Below, one piece after another: positions 1-7,079 of a stretch of DNA of 9,331 bases; within the stretch, counting starts at the first letter, position 1, and each line of letters begins with the position of its first letter. The stretch spans positions 1-9,331 of the forward strand of contig JAQXNQ010000143.1 of assembly GCA_029098085.1 (NCBI GenBank), given 5' to 3'. The DNA is from Oscillospiraceae bacterium. GTDB taxonomy: Bacteria; Bacillota; Clostridia; Oscillospirales; Ruminococcaceae. The notes beneath the pieces are model-generated. The model saw only the letters and a program-made list of their open reading frames with translations, did no database searches and had not been told where the DNA came from. The position numbers were made by a program, and so were the translations under genes.

Positions 1-741
1 CCGGCCACCCGGGATCATTATCTGCTGCATTTTGTCACCGAGGGCAAAGGCGTTCTGAAGGGCCCCTGCGGTACACTGGAAATTCCCGCCGGCGGGCTCT
101 TTTTTATCCGTCCCGGAGAACTCTGCTGCTATGTGGCCGACGAGGAAACCCCCTGGGAGTATTACTGGGTGGGCTTTAACGGCACCGAGGCCCACCGGAT
201 GCTGGGCCTGACGCCCTTCGGGGAGCAGGTGCAGCTGATTTTTCCGGAGAATCCCGACCGGATCCGGCGCTGTCTCAAGCGGATTTATGACGCCCGGGGC
301 AACAGTCCCGCCGCCGAGGCCCGGATGCTGGGAGGCCTCTACCTGTTTCTCGGCGCGCTGATGGAGGAGCCGGGCAGCGGCAGCGTCCGTCAGACCACGG
401 CCCGCCAGTATGTGGACAAGGCGGCCCGGTATATCAGCCACAATTTCAGCCGGGACATCACCATTGAGGATATCGCCGATTTCGTGGGCATCAGTCCCAG
501 CCACCTGTACCGGGTATTTTCCCAGGAGCTGGGCATTCCGCCCACCCGTTTTCTCACCAGCTACCGGATCAACGAGGCCTGTGCCCTGCTGCGGGGCAGC
601 GGCATGAGCGTCAGTGAGGTGGCGGCATCGGCGGGTTTCCGGGATCCGCTGTATTTTTCCCGGGTGTTCAAAAAAATCAAGGGCATTTCCCCCACCGCCT
701 ACGAGCGGAAAAAGGCGGGAAATTCCGGTGAAAAGGAGTGA
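1..741 (+). CDS. AraC-family transcriptional regulator with N-terminal cupin, 5' partial
   Basis: The reading frame is open from base 1, so the gene starts left of the window; 246 residues are visible and roughly 30-40 are probably missing against the usual 270-290. The first ~75 visible residues look like an AraC-type ligand-binding cupin (HFVTEGKGVLKG, then FFIRPGELCCYV and YYWVGFNG). The C-terminal ~100 residues are the two-helix-turn-helix DNA-binding domain: TIEDIADFVGISPSHLYRVF at visible residues 154-173 and SVSEVAASAGF at 203-213, followed by the family signature DPLYFSRVFKKIKGISPTAYE-like segment. Cupin-AraC proteins typically sense a sugar or small carbohydrate and activate neighbouring catabolic genes. 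The esterase starts 4 bp after the stop and its ribosome binding site lies inside the end of this gene, so the two are probably co-transcribed. The ligand cannot be read from the sequence. The family call is very secure. Confidence 0.95.
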   Translation, partial: PATRDHYLLHFVTEGKGVLKGPCGTLEIPAGGLFFIRPGELCCYVADEETPWEYYWVGFNGTEAHRMLGLTPFGEQVQLIFPENPDRIRRCLKRIYDARGNSPAAEARMLGGLYLFLGALMEEPGSGSVRQTTARQYVDKAARYISHNFSRDITIEDIADFVGISPSHLYRVFSQELGIPPTRFLTSYRINEACALLRGSGMSVSEVAASAGFRDPLYFSRVFKKIKGISPTAYERKKAGNSGEKE

Positions 742-745
742 GCAT

Positions 746-1591
746 ATGGCTCTGATGCATGTGGACTTTTTTGCGAAGACGCTGGGCATGGCCATGTCCA
801 TGGATGTGATTCTGCCGGAGGGAGAGCAGGGAATCGGTGTGAACGCAAGGCCGGTCTGGGACGGGCAGGAAGAGCTGCCGGTGCTGTATCTGCTGCACGG
901 CACCTCGGACGATCACACCATCTGGCAGCGCCGCACCTCCATCGAGCGGTATGCCGCCGGAAAAAAGCTGGCGGTTGTCATGCCCGCCGCCCACATCAGC
1001 GCCTATACCAATCAGAAATTCGGCTTCCGCTTTTTCGATTTCATCGCTGACGAAACCCCGGCGTTCTGTCAGAAATATTTTAAGATCAGCGCCGACCGGG
1101 AGAAGAATTTCATCTGCGGCCTGTCCATGGGCGGATACGGTGCCCTGAAGATCGGCATGCGCTGCGGGGATCGGTTCGGCTATGCGGCGGGGCTTTCTTC
1201 CGGCTGCGACCGGATGAGCCTGCTGCCGCCGGAGGTGCGTGCGCTGCCGGATCTGGCGGCGCTGGCAGCCAGAAGGGAGGAACTGGAGCCGGCTGTCTAT
1301 GACCGCGCGGTGCAGTTTTTCCTGAACTTCGGTTCGCCTGCCCAATATGAAGCCTCCGGGGAGGACAACCTGTTCCGGATCGCCGAAGAGCGGACGGCGG
1401 CAAAGCTGCCCATGCCGGAGATTTTCATGGCCTGCGGCACCGAGGACTTTGCCCTGGAGCCCAACCGGCGGTTCCACCAGACCCTGAACGATCTGGGCGT
1501 TTCCCACACTTATTATGAGGCGCCCGGCGTGCACGACTGGGCCTTCTGGGACACCCACATTCAGCGGGTGCTGGACTGGCTGCCGGTTTGA
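746..1591 (+). CDS. Serine esterase of the esterase D / tributyrin esterase family
   Basis: A 281-residue alpha/beta-hydrolase of the PF00756 type (esterase D, tributyrin esterase, acetyl-/feruloyl-esterase relatives). The nucleophile elbow GLSMGGYGALK places the catalytic serine at Ser127. The other likely triad members are Asp234 in ACGTEDF and His263 in PGVHDWAFW. The oxyanion segment is LYLLHGTSDD near residues 48-56. There is no signal peptide, so the enzyme should be cytoplasmic and act on small imported esters such as acetylated or feruloylated sugars; the exact substrate is not visible. The start at 746 is chosen because AAGGAG at 733-738 lies 7 bases upstream and residues before it in the longer open frame only overlap the AraC gene. 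Its stop overlaps a possible but weaker TTG start of the next gene. Close packing with the AraC regulator and oxidoreductase suggests one operon. Length is normal for the family. Confidence 0.93.
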   Translation: MALMHVDFFAKTLGMAMSMDVILPEGEQGIGVNARPVWDGQEELPVLYLLHGTSDDHTIWQRRTSIERYAAGKKLAVVMPAAHISAYTNQKFGFRFFDFIADETPAFCQKYFKISADREKNFICGLSMGGYGALKIGMRCGDRFGYAAGLSSGCDRMSLLPPEVRALPDLAALAARREELEPAVYDRAVQFFLNFGSPAQYEASGEDNLFRIAEERTAAKLPMPEIFMACGTEDFALEPNRRFHQTLNDLGVSHTYYEAPGVHDWAFWDTHIQRVLDWLPV

Positions 1592-1650
1592 CAGCTGATA
1601 TTTTTGGTACTGTAAGCGCAGCCGGAGGGGCTGCGGGGAAGGAGCCTGTT

Positions 1651-2727
1651 ATGCAGAAATCTGATGGAATGAATTACGCGCCTCAAGGAAAGGCGGAGCC
1701 GGTGGTGAAACCGGGAGAATTTGTCTTTGCAGCGGCGGCGCTGGATCACGGTCACATTTATGGCATGTGCAACGGCCTGCGGGAGGCGGGCGCCACGCTG
1801 AAATGGGTATACGACGCCGATCCGAAGAAGGTGGAGCAGTTTGTCAAAACCTATCCCGAGGTGAAGCCCGCCCGGTGTCTGGAGGAGATTCTGGAGGATC
1901 CGGAGGTGAAGCTGGTGGCCGCTGCTGCCGTGCCCAACCTGCGCTGTGAGCTGGGACTGCGGGTCATGGACGCCGGCAAGGATTATTTTACCGATAAAAC
2001 CCCGCTGACCTCTCTGGCGCAGCTGGAGGCGGCCCGCCTGAAAACCCGGGAGACCGGACGGAAGTACATGGTCTACTACTCCGAGCGGCTGCATGTGGAA
2101 AGCGCCGTCTATGCCGGACAGCTGGTCAAGGCTGGCGCCATCGGCAAGGTCATCAGCATGCTGGGACTGGGGCCTCACCGGCTGAACGCGCCCAGCCGTC
2201 CTGACTGGTTTTTTAAGAAGGAGCAGTACGGCGGCATTCTCTGCGATATTGGCAGTCATCAGATCGAGCAGATTCTGTACTTTACCGGTTCGGAGGAGGC
2301 CACTCTTCAAAGCGCCCGGATTGCCAATTACGGTCATCCTCAGTATCCGGAGCTGGATGATTTCGGCGACGCCACGCTGGTCACCGAGAGCGGCGCGTCC
2401 GCCTATTTCCGGGTGGACTGGTTCACTCCTGACGGCCTGAGCACCTGGGGAGACGGCCGCACCATCATTCAGGGCACCGACGGCTATATCGAGCTGCGGA
2501 AGTATGTCAACGTGGCGGCGGACAAGGCGGGCGATCACATCTTCCTGGTGGATCATCAGGGAGAGCATTATATCTCCGCAGCGGGCAAAACGGGCTTCCC
2601 CTTCTTTGGTCAGCTGATTCTCGACTGCCTGAACCGCACCGAGAACGCCATGACCCAGGATCATGCCTTCAAGGCGGCAGAGCTTTGCGTCAAAGCCCAG
2701 TGCCTGGCGGAGCAAAGCCTGAAGTGA
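1651..2727 (+). CDS. Gfo/Idh/MocA-family oxidoreductase
   Basis: A 358-residue protein with the two-domain plan of Gfo/Idh/MocA sugar dehydrogenases. Residues ~23-140 form the Rossmann half, with YDADPKKVEQF after the second strand and TDKTP (Lys116) standing where the family usually has EKP. Residues ~140-330 form the C-terminal half, with YGGILCDIGSHQIEQILYFTG (Asp199 and His203 of the usual D-x-G-x-H motif). The classical GxGxxG is not seen; AAALDHGHIYGM occupies that place. Such enzymes oxidise or reduce sugars, inositols or sugar acids with NAD(P); the substrate is unknown. The start at 1651 is preferred because AAGGAG at 1639-1644 is 6 bases upstream; a TTG at 1588 would overlap the esterase stop and lacks a site. 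A 7-bp hairpin (1617-1635) lies in the short gap before it. The gene ends the AraC-esterase-oxidoreductase group and is followed by a strong terminator. Confidence 0.92.
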   Translation: MQKSDGMNYAPQGKAEPVVKPGEFVFAAAALDHGHIYGMCNGLREAGATLKWVYDADPKKVEQFVKTYPEVKPARCLEEILEDPEVKLVAAAAVPNLRCELGLRVMDAGKDYFTDKTPLTSLAQLEAARLKTRETGRKYMVYYSERLHVESAVYAGQLVKAGAIGKVISMLGLGPHRLNAPSRPDWFFKKEQYGGILCDIGSHQIEQILYFTGSEEATLQSARIANYGHPQYPELDDFGDATLVTESGASAYFRVDWFTPDGLSTWGDGRTIIQGTDGYIELRKYVNVAADKAGDHIFLVDHQGEHYISAAGKTGFPFFGQLILDCLNRTENAMTQDHAFKAAELCVKAQCLAEQSLK

Positions 2728-2774
2728 GGCCGGAAAAGGCGATGCTGCAGCACCCGGGTCAAATTTTGCATGTA

Positions 2775-2812
2775 AAAGGAGCAGCCTGCATTTCACTGCG
2801 GGCTGCTCCTTT
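2775..2812. terminator. Shared intrinsic terminator between convergent genes
   Basis: A 16-bp stem, AAAGGAGCAGCCTGCA (2775-2790) against TGCGGGCTGCTCCTTT (2797-2812), has one G-T type wobble position and a 6-base loop TTTCAC. It lies between the stops of two converging genes. Read on the - strand it is followed by CCTTTTACATG, giving a short U run; on the + strand the U run is the TTT of the stem end. It can therefore serve both directions, probably better for the - strand gene. Confidence 0.85.
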
Positions 2813-2822
2813 GCTGTCAGAA

Positions 2823-4406
2823 TCAATCTTTCGTTTCGTCTTCCCTGTCAGCCCGTTTCATCAGGCGGACGGCCGCAAACAGGGCGATGGCGCCCAGAAG
2901 AATGCCGATGGCCAGACCGGCGGCGCCGAACAGGAAGCTGATGCCGGCAACCGGTTCGCTGTCGGTCTCCGATACCGAAACCTCACTGCTCTCGGCGGCC
3001 ACTTCCGAAGTCGGCAGAACCGGAGAACCGCTTCCGGTGACGGGGGAGCGGAGCAGGTAGGGGCTGTGGCTGTTCTTTTGGGCAACCATGGCCAGAATGG
3101 CCGCTTCCGTGGCGTCGATGTCCGAAGCTCCGTCCGGAGTTTCGGAAAAGCTTCCGTTGTCCAGCTGCAGGGTAAACATCAGCTGCAGCAGATTGGTATC
3201 CCCCGGGCAGAAGCGCTCGTCGCTCAGCGAAACGCCGAGGCTGCTGAGTGCGGTGATGACCGATGCTGTGGTTTTGCAGGAAAGCGCTCCGCTGCTGTCC
3301 AGATATCCGCCTGTGGCGGGGTCCAGCTGAGCGGCCAGATAATCGATTCCCCTGTCCGATGCAGTGCGTACGGCCTGATCGTCACAATAGGGCGCCAGCG
3401 CTGTCAAAGCCAGCGCAGTGGCCAGCGTGGTTCCGGTTTCTCCCCGCAGGGAAGAAACAGATCCGTCCTCGTTCTGGGCGGCCAGAATCACATTGAGCAG
3501 TGCGCTGCGGTCGTTGGAGGAGCCTTTGGGGAGGCTGTAATTGTTGCAGTCTGCGGCGGCCAGCGCCAGCATGGCTTCCTGACGATCCACATCAGGACAG
3601 TTGGCCAGCTCCAGAATCAGGTTCCGGCCTGAGATGTTTTCCGCAGAAATGCCGCAGAAGCTGACAGCCAGAATGCCGTCAGCCAGCGCGCCGGCATCGT
3701 TGGGATCGGAATCGATGATCTCCCGCAGCACGTTGGTCAGGTATTTGTGATCCACGGCAACGCCGGCGCTGCCCAGTGTGTAGAGCGCTTCGGCGTTTCT
3801 GCAGCTGGATTTGAGCCAGCTGCAGGCCCGGTTCATCAGATTGCTGTATTCGCTCTGCCACAGAGTCTTATCCAGCCCGCCGCCGCCCCGGGCGGCATAT
3901 CCGTCGGCGGAAACGACTTCCTGATTGTTTTCCCCGACCCGATAAATCCATTCCAGCACGTCTCCGCTCTGCAGCTGCAGATTTTCGTCCGCCGGATCGC
4001 TGCCGTCTTCATCGGAGAGGCCGTCTGGCGTCTGGCCGTTGATAATCAGCATCCAGCCGCTGCCGTCATCGCTGGTACCATATACCCGGTCGTCTGCTGT
4101 GATGGACAAAAGGGTTTCCCCCTCCAGCAGGACGCTGTCCAGATAGGCATAGCTGCAGAGCAGCTCCAGCACGGAGGCGGGCGTGGAGGAAGCCGGACAC
4201 TGAAGGCTTAAAGGGCCTGCCAGATAGCTGTGCCCGGTATTCTCAAAAATGCTGACTGAAATGCGGATGGGCGGCTCGCTGACTCCTGCTTCAGACGTCT
4301 CTGCGCCGGAACTCCGGGAAGCGGAGACAACAGGCCTTATCCACAGGCAGCAAAGCAGAAGCAGGCAGCAAAGCAAACAGCTTGTTCGGATACACAGCCT
4401 AGACAC
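2823..4406 (-). CDS. Membrane-anchored secreted protein with DUF4430 and alpha/alpha-toroid repeats
   Basis: A 527-residue surface protein. Residues 1-~29 are a signal peptide (hydrophobic LLCCLLLLCCLW, then VVSAS). Residues ~48-157 match DUF4430, the transcobalamin C-terminal beta-domain fold: TPASVLELL, YGTSDDGSGWMLIINGQTP and LQSGDVLEWIY are its hallmark segments. Residues ~185-445 look like prenyltransferase/squalene-cyclase-type alpha/alpha repeats, with turn motifs AAQNEDGSVSS (309-319), DPATGGYLD (362-370) and LQLDNGSFSE (413-422). A Ser/Glu-rich linker (~455-485) leads to one membrane helix (~487-514) and a charged KRADREDETKD tail, so the protein is exported and anchored by its C terminus. 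The family is linked to ligand binding, in animals cobalamin; the ligand here is unknown. The start is supported by AGAGG 5 bases upstream. It is monocistronic, with its own promoter and a shared terminator. Confidence 0.88.
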   Translation of the reverse strand: MSRLCIRTSCLLCCLLLLCCLWIRPVVSASRSSGAETSEAGVSEPPIRISVSIFENTGHSYLAGPLSLQCPASSTPASVLELLCSYAYLDSVLLEGETLLSITADDRVYGTSDDGSGWMLIINGQTPDGLSDEDGSDPADENLQLQSGDVLEWIYRVGENNQEVVSADGYAARGGGGLDKTLWQSEYSNLMNRACSWLKSSCRNAEALYTLGSAGVAVDHKYLTNVLREIIDSDPNDAGALADGILAVSFCGISAENISGRNLILELANCPDVDRQEAMLALAAADCNNYSLPKGSSNDRSALLNVILAAQNEDGSVSSLRGETGTTLATALALTALAPYCDDQAVRTASDRGIDYLAAQLDPATGGYLDSSGALSCKTTASVITALSSLGVSLSDERFCPGDTNLLQLMFTLQLDNGSFSETPDGASDIDATEAAILAMVAQKNSHSPYLLRSPVTGSGSPVLPTSEVAAESSEVSVSETDSEPVAGISFLFGAAGLAIGILLGAIALFAAVRLMKRADREDETKD

Positions 4407-4440
4407 ATAAACGCCTCTTTTACTTAAAATCTTCCTTTCT

Positions 4441-4469
4441 ATTATAATGAAAAGTCAGTACAATTTCCA
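4441..4469 (-). promoter_or_regulatory. Sigma-A type promoter of the DUF4430 gene
   Basis: On the - strand a perfect -10 box TATAAT is the complement of 4441-4446. Seventeen bases further upstream TGGAAA (complement of 4464-4469) matches TTGACA at 4 of 6 positions. The start of transcription would be ~28 bases before the start codon, leaving a short leader with the AGAGG site. Confidence 0.6.
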
Positions 4470-4483
4470 GCATTCAGACCAGT

Positions 4484-4506
4484 CAAATAAAAATTTTGTT
4501 TATTTG
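4484..4506. repeat. AT-rich inverted repeat upstream of the divergent promoters
   Basis: Perfect 8-base arms CAAATAAA (4484-4491) and TTTATTTG (4499-4506) flank a 7-base centre AATTTTG. It sits just upstream of the -35 of the - strand DUF4430 gene, in the AT-rich gap (4407-4596) that separates this gene from the thrS leader. It may be an operator or simply a flexible or UP-type AT-rich segment. Nothing else is recognised in this gap apart from the promoters. Confidence 0.4.
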
Positions 4507-4596
4507 CACAATGCCGAAGATTTTTTTTAACAGATATGTCTATGGACTGCCTGTTTTTCTTGACAAAAGACCGTGATGAATTTGGCTGAAGAGGAC

Positions 4597-4625
4597 TTGA
4601 CAAGTTTCTGTTTGGATGCTATACT
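4597..4625 (+). promoter_or_regulatory. Promoter of the thrS T-box transcript
   Basis: A consensus -35 TTGACA (4597-4602), a 17-base spacer and TATACT (4620-4625) form a near-ideal sigma-A promoter. Transcription should start near 4632, just ahead of the T-box leader. Strong constitutive initiation fits a gene controlled by attenuation. Confidence 0.88.
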
Positions 4626-4631
4626 GATTCA

Positions 4632-4880
4632 TAATCCCATAAACCTGTGACAGGGAAGCGGTTTTTCGCCGCGCCGATGGACAGAGAAGGACGCCCGAGC
4701 ATGGCTCCGGCTGAAAGCGTCCCACGTTGGCAAGAAATTCCGACACCACCCTGGAGGGCGCGGCGAACCGCGACGGTCAGACGGACGTTACCCGTCTTCG
4801 AGGCCTGCCTTGGCAGGTGAATTTGGGTGGAACCATGGAGCAGACCCGCTTCATCCCTTTCTGAGGGATGAAGCTTTTTT
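4632..4880 (+). promoter_or_regulatory. Threonine T-box leader (tRNA-sensing riboswitch) of thrS
   Basis: A full T-box leader. The base of Stem I is GCGGTT (4658-4663) plus CGCCGCGCC (4667-4675), paired with GGCGCGGCG (4757-4765) and AACCGC (4766-4771). Next comes GATGGACAGAGAA, resembling the GA-motif/AGUA region. The 3' side of the specifier loop reads GACACCACCC, giving an ACC threonine specifier (4745-4747 or 4748-4750). A Stem III-like hairpin CCTGC-CTTG-GCAGG lies at 4804-4817. The T-box GGGTGGAACCATGG (4825-4838) carries the 7-base bulge TGGAACC. The antiterminator pairs 4825-4827 with 4855-4857 and 4835-4840 with 4849-4854, which removes the 5' arm of the terminator. Uncharged tRNA-Thr would stabilise the antiterminator and switch thrS on. 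The downstream gene confirms the amino acid. The apical half of Stem I is less clear. Confidence 0.95.
4848..4880 (+). terminator. T-box regulated intrinsic terminator
   Basis: An 11-bp perfect stem GCTTCATCCCT (4848-4858) / AGGGATGAAGC (4864-4874) with a 5-base loop is followed by TTTTTT (4875-4880). Its 5' arm is shared with the antiterminator, so only one of the two can form. Confidence 0.95.
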
Positions 4881-4902
4881 ATTTTCAAAGGAGGTGTTTT
4901 CG

Positions 4903-5004
4903 ATGCGGATTCATTCGGGCGGAAGGGGGACACTGCGAACTTGTGGGCTCCTGTCCGGCCATCGGATCGGGAGCACCCGGCAGCACACCCCTGAAATTGG
5001 CTGA
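4903..5004 (+). CDS. Possible 33-residue leader peptide between the T-box and thrS
   Basis: A 33-codon frame opens with ATG 7 bases after AAAGGAGGTG (4887-4896), a near-perfect Shine-Dalgarno sequence that is stronger than the one in front of thrS. The peptide begins MRIHSGGRGTLRTCGLL and ends QHTPEIG. It has four threonines (residues 10, 13, 25, 29) and five arginines, no membrane segment and no family I recognise. It lies after the T-box terminator, so it is transcribed only when read-through occurs, and it ends 33 bases before the thrS start. A hairpin (4945-4977: GCTCC/GGAGC and TCCG/CGGA around GCCAT) lies within it. It might be a leader peptide adding a translational layer, the remnant of a gene, or chance. 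The strong ribosome binding site is the main support. Confidence 0.42.
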   Translation: MRIHSGGRGTLRTCGLLSGHRIGSTRQHTPEIG

Positions 5005-5037
5005 ATATCGTTTTATTTGAGAAAGGAAGTTTGTACA

Positions 5038-6984
5038 ATGATCAATATTACCCTGAAGGACGGCAGCGTCCGTTCCTACGAAGCACCCGTTTCTGCGGCC
5101 GATCTCTGCAAGGATCTGAGCATGGGCCTTTACCGCGCCGCCTGTGCCGCCAAAATCGACGGTCAGGGCGCCGATCTGCGCACGATGCTGGATCACGACT
5201 GCACGGTGGAGATCATGACCTTTGATTCTCCCGAGGGCAAGCACGCCTACTGGCACACCTCCGCCCACATTATGGCGCAGGCGGTGCAGCACCTGTTCCC
5301 TGAGGCCAGGTTTGCCATCGGCCCCGCCATTGAAAACGGCTTTTACTACGATGTGGATCTGCCCCGGCCTCTGACCCCTGAGGATCTGAGCAAAATCGAG
5401 GCGGAGATGAAGAAGATCGTTAAGGCCGATATGCCTCTGGAACGGTTTGAGCTTGCTCCCGAAGAGGCCTCTGCCCTGATGGCGGAGAAGCAGCAGGACT
5501 ACAAGCTGGAGCTCATCGCCGAGCATGCCGGCAAGGGCGAGGCCATCAGCTTTTACAAGCAGGGGGACTATGTGGATCTCTGCGCCGGCCCCCATCTGAT
5601 GAAAACCGGTCAGGTGAAGGCGTTCAAGCTGACAAACTGCACCGGCGCCTACTGGCGCGGCGATTCCAGCAAGCAGATGCTGCAGCGGATTTACGGCATC
5701 TCTTTCCCCAAAGCAGCGGATCTGGAAGCTTACCTTGCCGCCCGTGAGGAGGCCCTCAAGCGGGATCACAACAAGCTGGGCCGCGAGCTGGAATACTTCA
5801 CCACCGTCGAGACGCTGGGTCAGGGTCTGCCCGTCCTGCTGCCCAAGGGCGCCCGGGTCATTCAGGTGCTGCAGCGCTGGGTGGAGGATACCGAGCAGAA
5901 GGCCGGCTATCTGCTGACCAAGACGCCTCTGATGGCCAAGCGGGAATTCTTCAAGATTTCCGGCCACTGGGATCATTATCTGGACGGCATGTTCGTCATC
6001 GGTGATCCCTATGACGAGAGCAAGGAGTGCTTTGCTCTCCGGCCTATGACCTGTCCCTTCCAGTATCAGGTTTATCTGAACCGTCAGCGTTCCTATCGCG
6101 ACCTTCCCATGCGGCTGGGTGAAACCTCCACTCTGTTCCGCAACGAGGACTCCGGCGAGATGCACGGCCTGATCCGTGTGCGGCAGTTCACGATTTCCGA
6201 AGGCCACAACGTGGTTCGTCCCGATCAGCTGGAGGAAGAATTCAAGGCCTGTCTCGATCTGGCCAAGTACTTCCTCGGCACGGTGGGTATGCTGGAGGAC
6301 TGCACCTTCCGCTTCTCCCAGTGGGATCCCGCCAATACCTCCAAGTATGAGGGCACGCCTGAGCAGTGGGAGGAGGCTCAGCGGGTCATGAAGCAGATTC
6401 TGGATGATCTGGATGTCAAATATGATGTCGGCATCGGCGAGGCCGCCTTCTATGGCCCCAAGCTGGACATTCAGTATCACAATGTCTTCGGCAAGGAGGA
6501 CACGATCGTCACCATTCAGATTGACATGCTGCTGGCGGAGAGATTCGGCATGTACTATATCGACGAAAACGGCGAAAAGGCGCTGCCCTATATCCTGCAC
6601 CGCACCTCTCTGGGCTGCTACGAGCGTACGCTGGCCTACCTGATCGAGAAGTACGCCGGCGCTCTGCCCACCTGGATGGCCCCTGAGCAGGTTCGGTTCC
6701 TGCCTGTGACCGACCGCGCTGCCGACTACTGTGCCGAAAAGGCCAGGGCGCTGGAGTCCATGGGCTTCCGGGTCGAGGTGGATTACCGCAATGAAAAGAT
6801 CGGCAAGAAGATTCGCGAGGCACAGATCGACAAGATCCCCTACATGCTCATCGTCGGCGACCGGGATATGGAGAACGGCACCGTTTCTCCCCGCCATCGT
6901 GCCGAGGGCGACCTTGGCGCCATGAGCTTCGACGAGTTTGCCGCCCTGCTGAAGGACGTTGTGGATTCCAAGGCGAAAAAGTAA
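5038..6984 (+). CDS. thrS: Threonine--tRNA ligase
   Basis: A 648-residue cytoplasmic class II synthetase that charges tRNA-Thr. An N-terminal TGS domain covers residues ~1-62. The editing domain (~65-225) has the metal/catalytic pairs H73-x3-H77 and C182-x3-H186. The catalytic core (~245-545) contains motif 2 (TSTLFRNEDSGEMHGLIRVR region, 363-382) and motif 3 (HRTSLGCYER, 521-530), with the zinc ligands Cys339, His390 and His521 all in place. The anticodon-binding domain (~550-645) includes NEKIGKKIREAQ. All domains are complete and length is standard. In the zinc-loop segment RPMTCPFQYQVY, Phe-Gln replaces the Gly-His of the E. coli-type CPGH, typical of a separate ThrRS branch as I recall it. 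The start at 5038 is supported by AAAGGA at 5022-5027; a TTG at 5017 would place the ribosome site inside the gene. Expression is controlled by the upstream threonine T-box. Confidence 0.98.
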   Translation: MINITLKDGSVRSYEAPVSAADLCKDLSMGLYRAACAAKIDGQGADLRTMLDHDCTVEIMTFDSPEGKHAYWHTSAHIMAQAVQHLFPEARFAIGPAIENGFYYDVDLPRPLTPEDLSKIEAEMKKIVKADMPLERFELAPEEASALMAEKQQDYKLELIAEHAGKGEAISFYKQGDYVDLCAGPHLMKTGQVKAFKLTNCTGAYWRGDSSKQMLQRIYGISFPKAADLEAYLAAREEALKRDHNKLGRELEYFTTVETLGQGLPVLLPKGARVIQVLQRWVEDTEQKAGYLLTKTPLMAKREFFKISGHWDHYLDGMFVIGDPYDESKECFALRPMTCPFQYQVYLNRQRSYRDLPMRLGETSTLFRNEDSGEMHGLIRVRQFTISEGHNVVRPDQLEEEFKACLDLAKYFLGTVGMLEDCTFRFSQWDPANTSKYEGTPEQWEEAQRVMKQILDDLDVKYDVGIGEAAFYGPKLDIQYHNVFGKEDTIVTIQIDMLLAERFGMYYIDENGEKALPYILHRTSLGCYERTLAYLIEKYAGALPTWMAPEQVRFLPVTDRAADYCAEKARALESMGFRVEVDYRNEKIGKKIREAQIDKIPYMLIVGDRDMENGTVSPRHRAEGDLGAMSFDEFAALLKDVVDSKAKK

Positions 6985-6998
6985 AGAGCTCTCTTCCG

Positions 6999-7028
6999 GA
7001 AAAGCGCGCTGTTGACGGCGCGCTTTTC
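6999..7028 (+). terminator. Intrinsic terminator after thrS
   Basis: A perfect 11-bp stem GAAAAGCGCGC (6999-7009) / GCGCGCTTTTC (7018-7028) with an 8-base loop lies 14 bases after the thrS stop. The T run is the TTTT at the end of the stem. It separates thrS from the regulator gene downstream. Confidence 0.88.
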
Positions 7029-7060
7029 TGCTGAACGGTTAAAAGAGCCCACTATGTATT

Positions 7061-7079
7061 TGTAAACAAACTGTAAACA
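7061..7079 (+). promoter_or_regulatory. Direct repeat TGTAAACA with 11-bp spacing, possible regulator site
   Basis: Two identical copies of TGTAAACA (7061-7068 and 7072-7079) begin exactly 11 bp apart, one helical turn, so both face the same side of DNA. They lie upstream of the SARP-like regulator gene. SARP-type activators bind short direct repeats with this period. Related TTTGTAACC repeats precede the next transcription unit. The second copy ends 47 bases before the likely -10, further than usual for SARP sites, so the role is uncertain. Confidence 0.45.

Noticed and set aside
1588..1650. TTG start adding 21 residues to the oxidoreductase
   Set aside because: It overlaps the esterase stop without a ribosome site, while ATG 1651 has AAGGAG 6 bases upstream.
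1561..2826. Open frame on the - strand across the oxidoreductase (421 codons)
   Set aside because: The + strand protein has family motifs throughout; the antisense product has low-complexity composition and no start signals.
4560..4565. A second TTGACA upstream of the thrS promoter
   Set aside because: No -10-like sequence lies 16-18 bases downstream (TGGCTG is found there), whereas 4597-4625 is near consensus.
4742..4744. GAC as an aspartate specifier in the T-box
   Set aside because: The adjacent ACC matches the downstream gene thrS, and threonine T-boxes use ACC.
4885..6897. Long open frame on the - strand across thrS (670 codons)
   Set aside because: It is antisense to a complete, unmistakable thrS, has no ribosome site and no recognisable domains; it results from GC-rich codon use.
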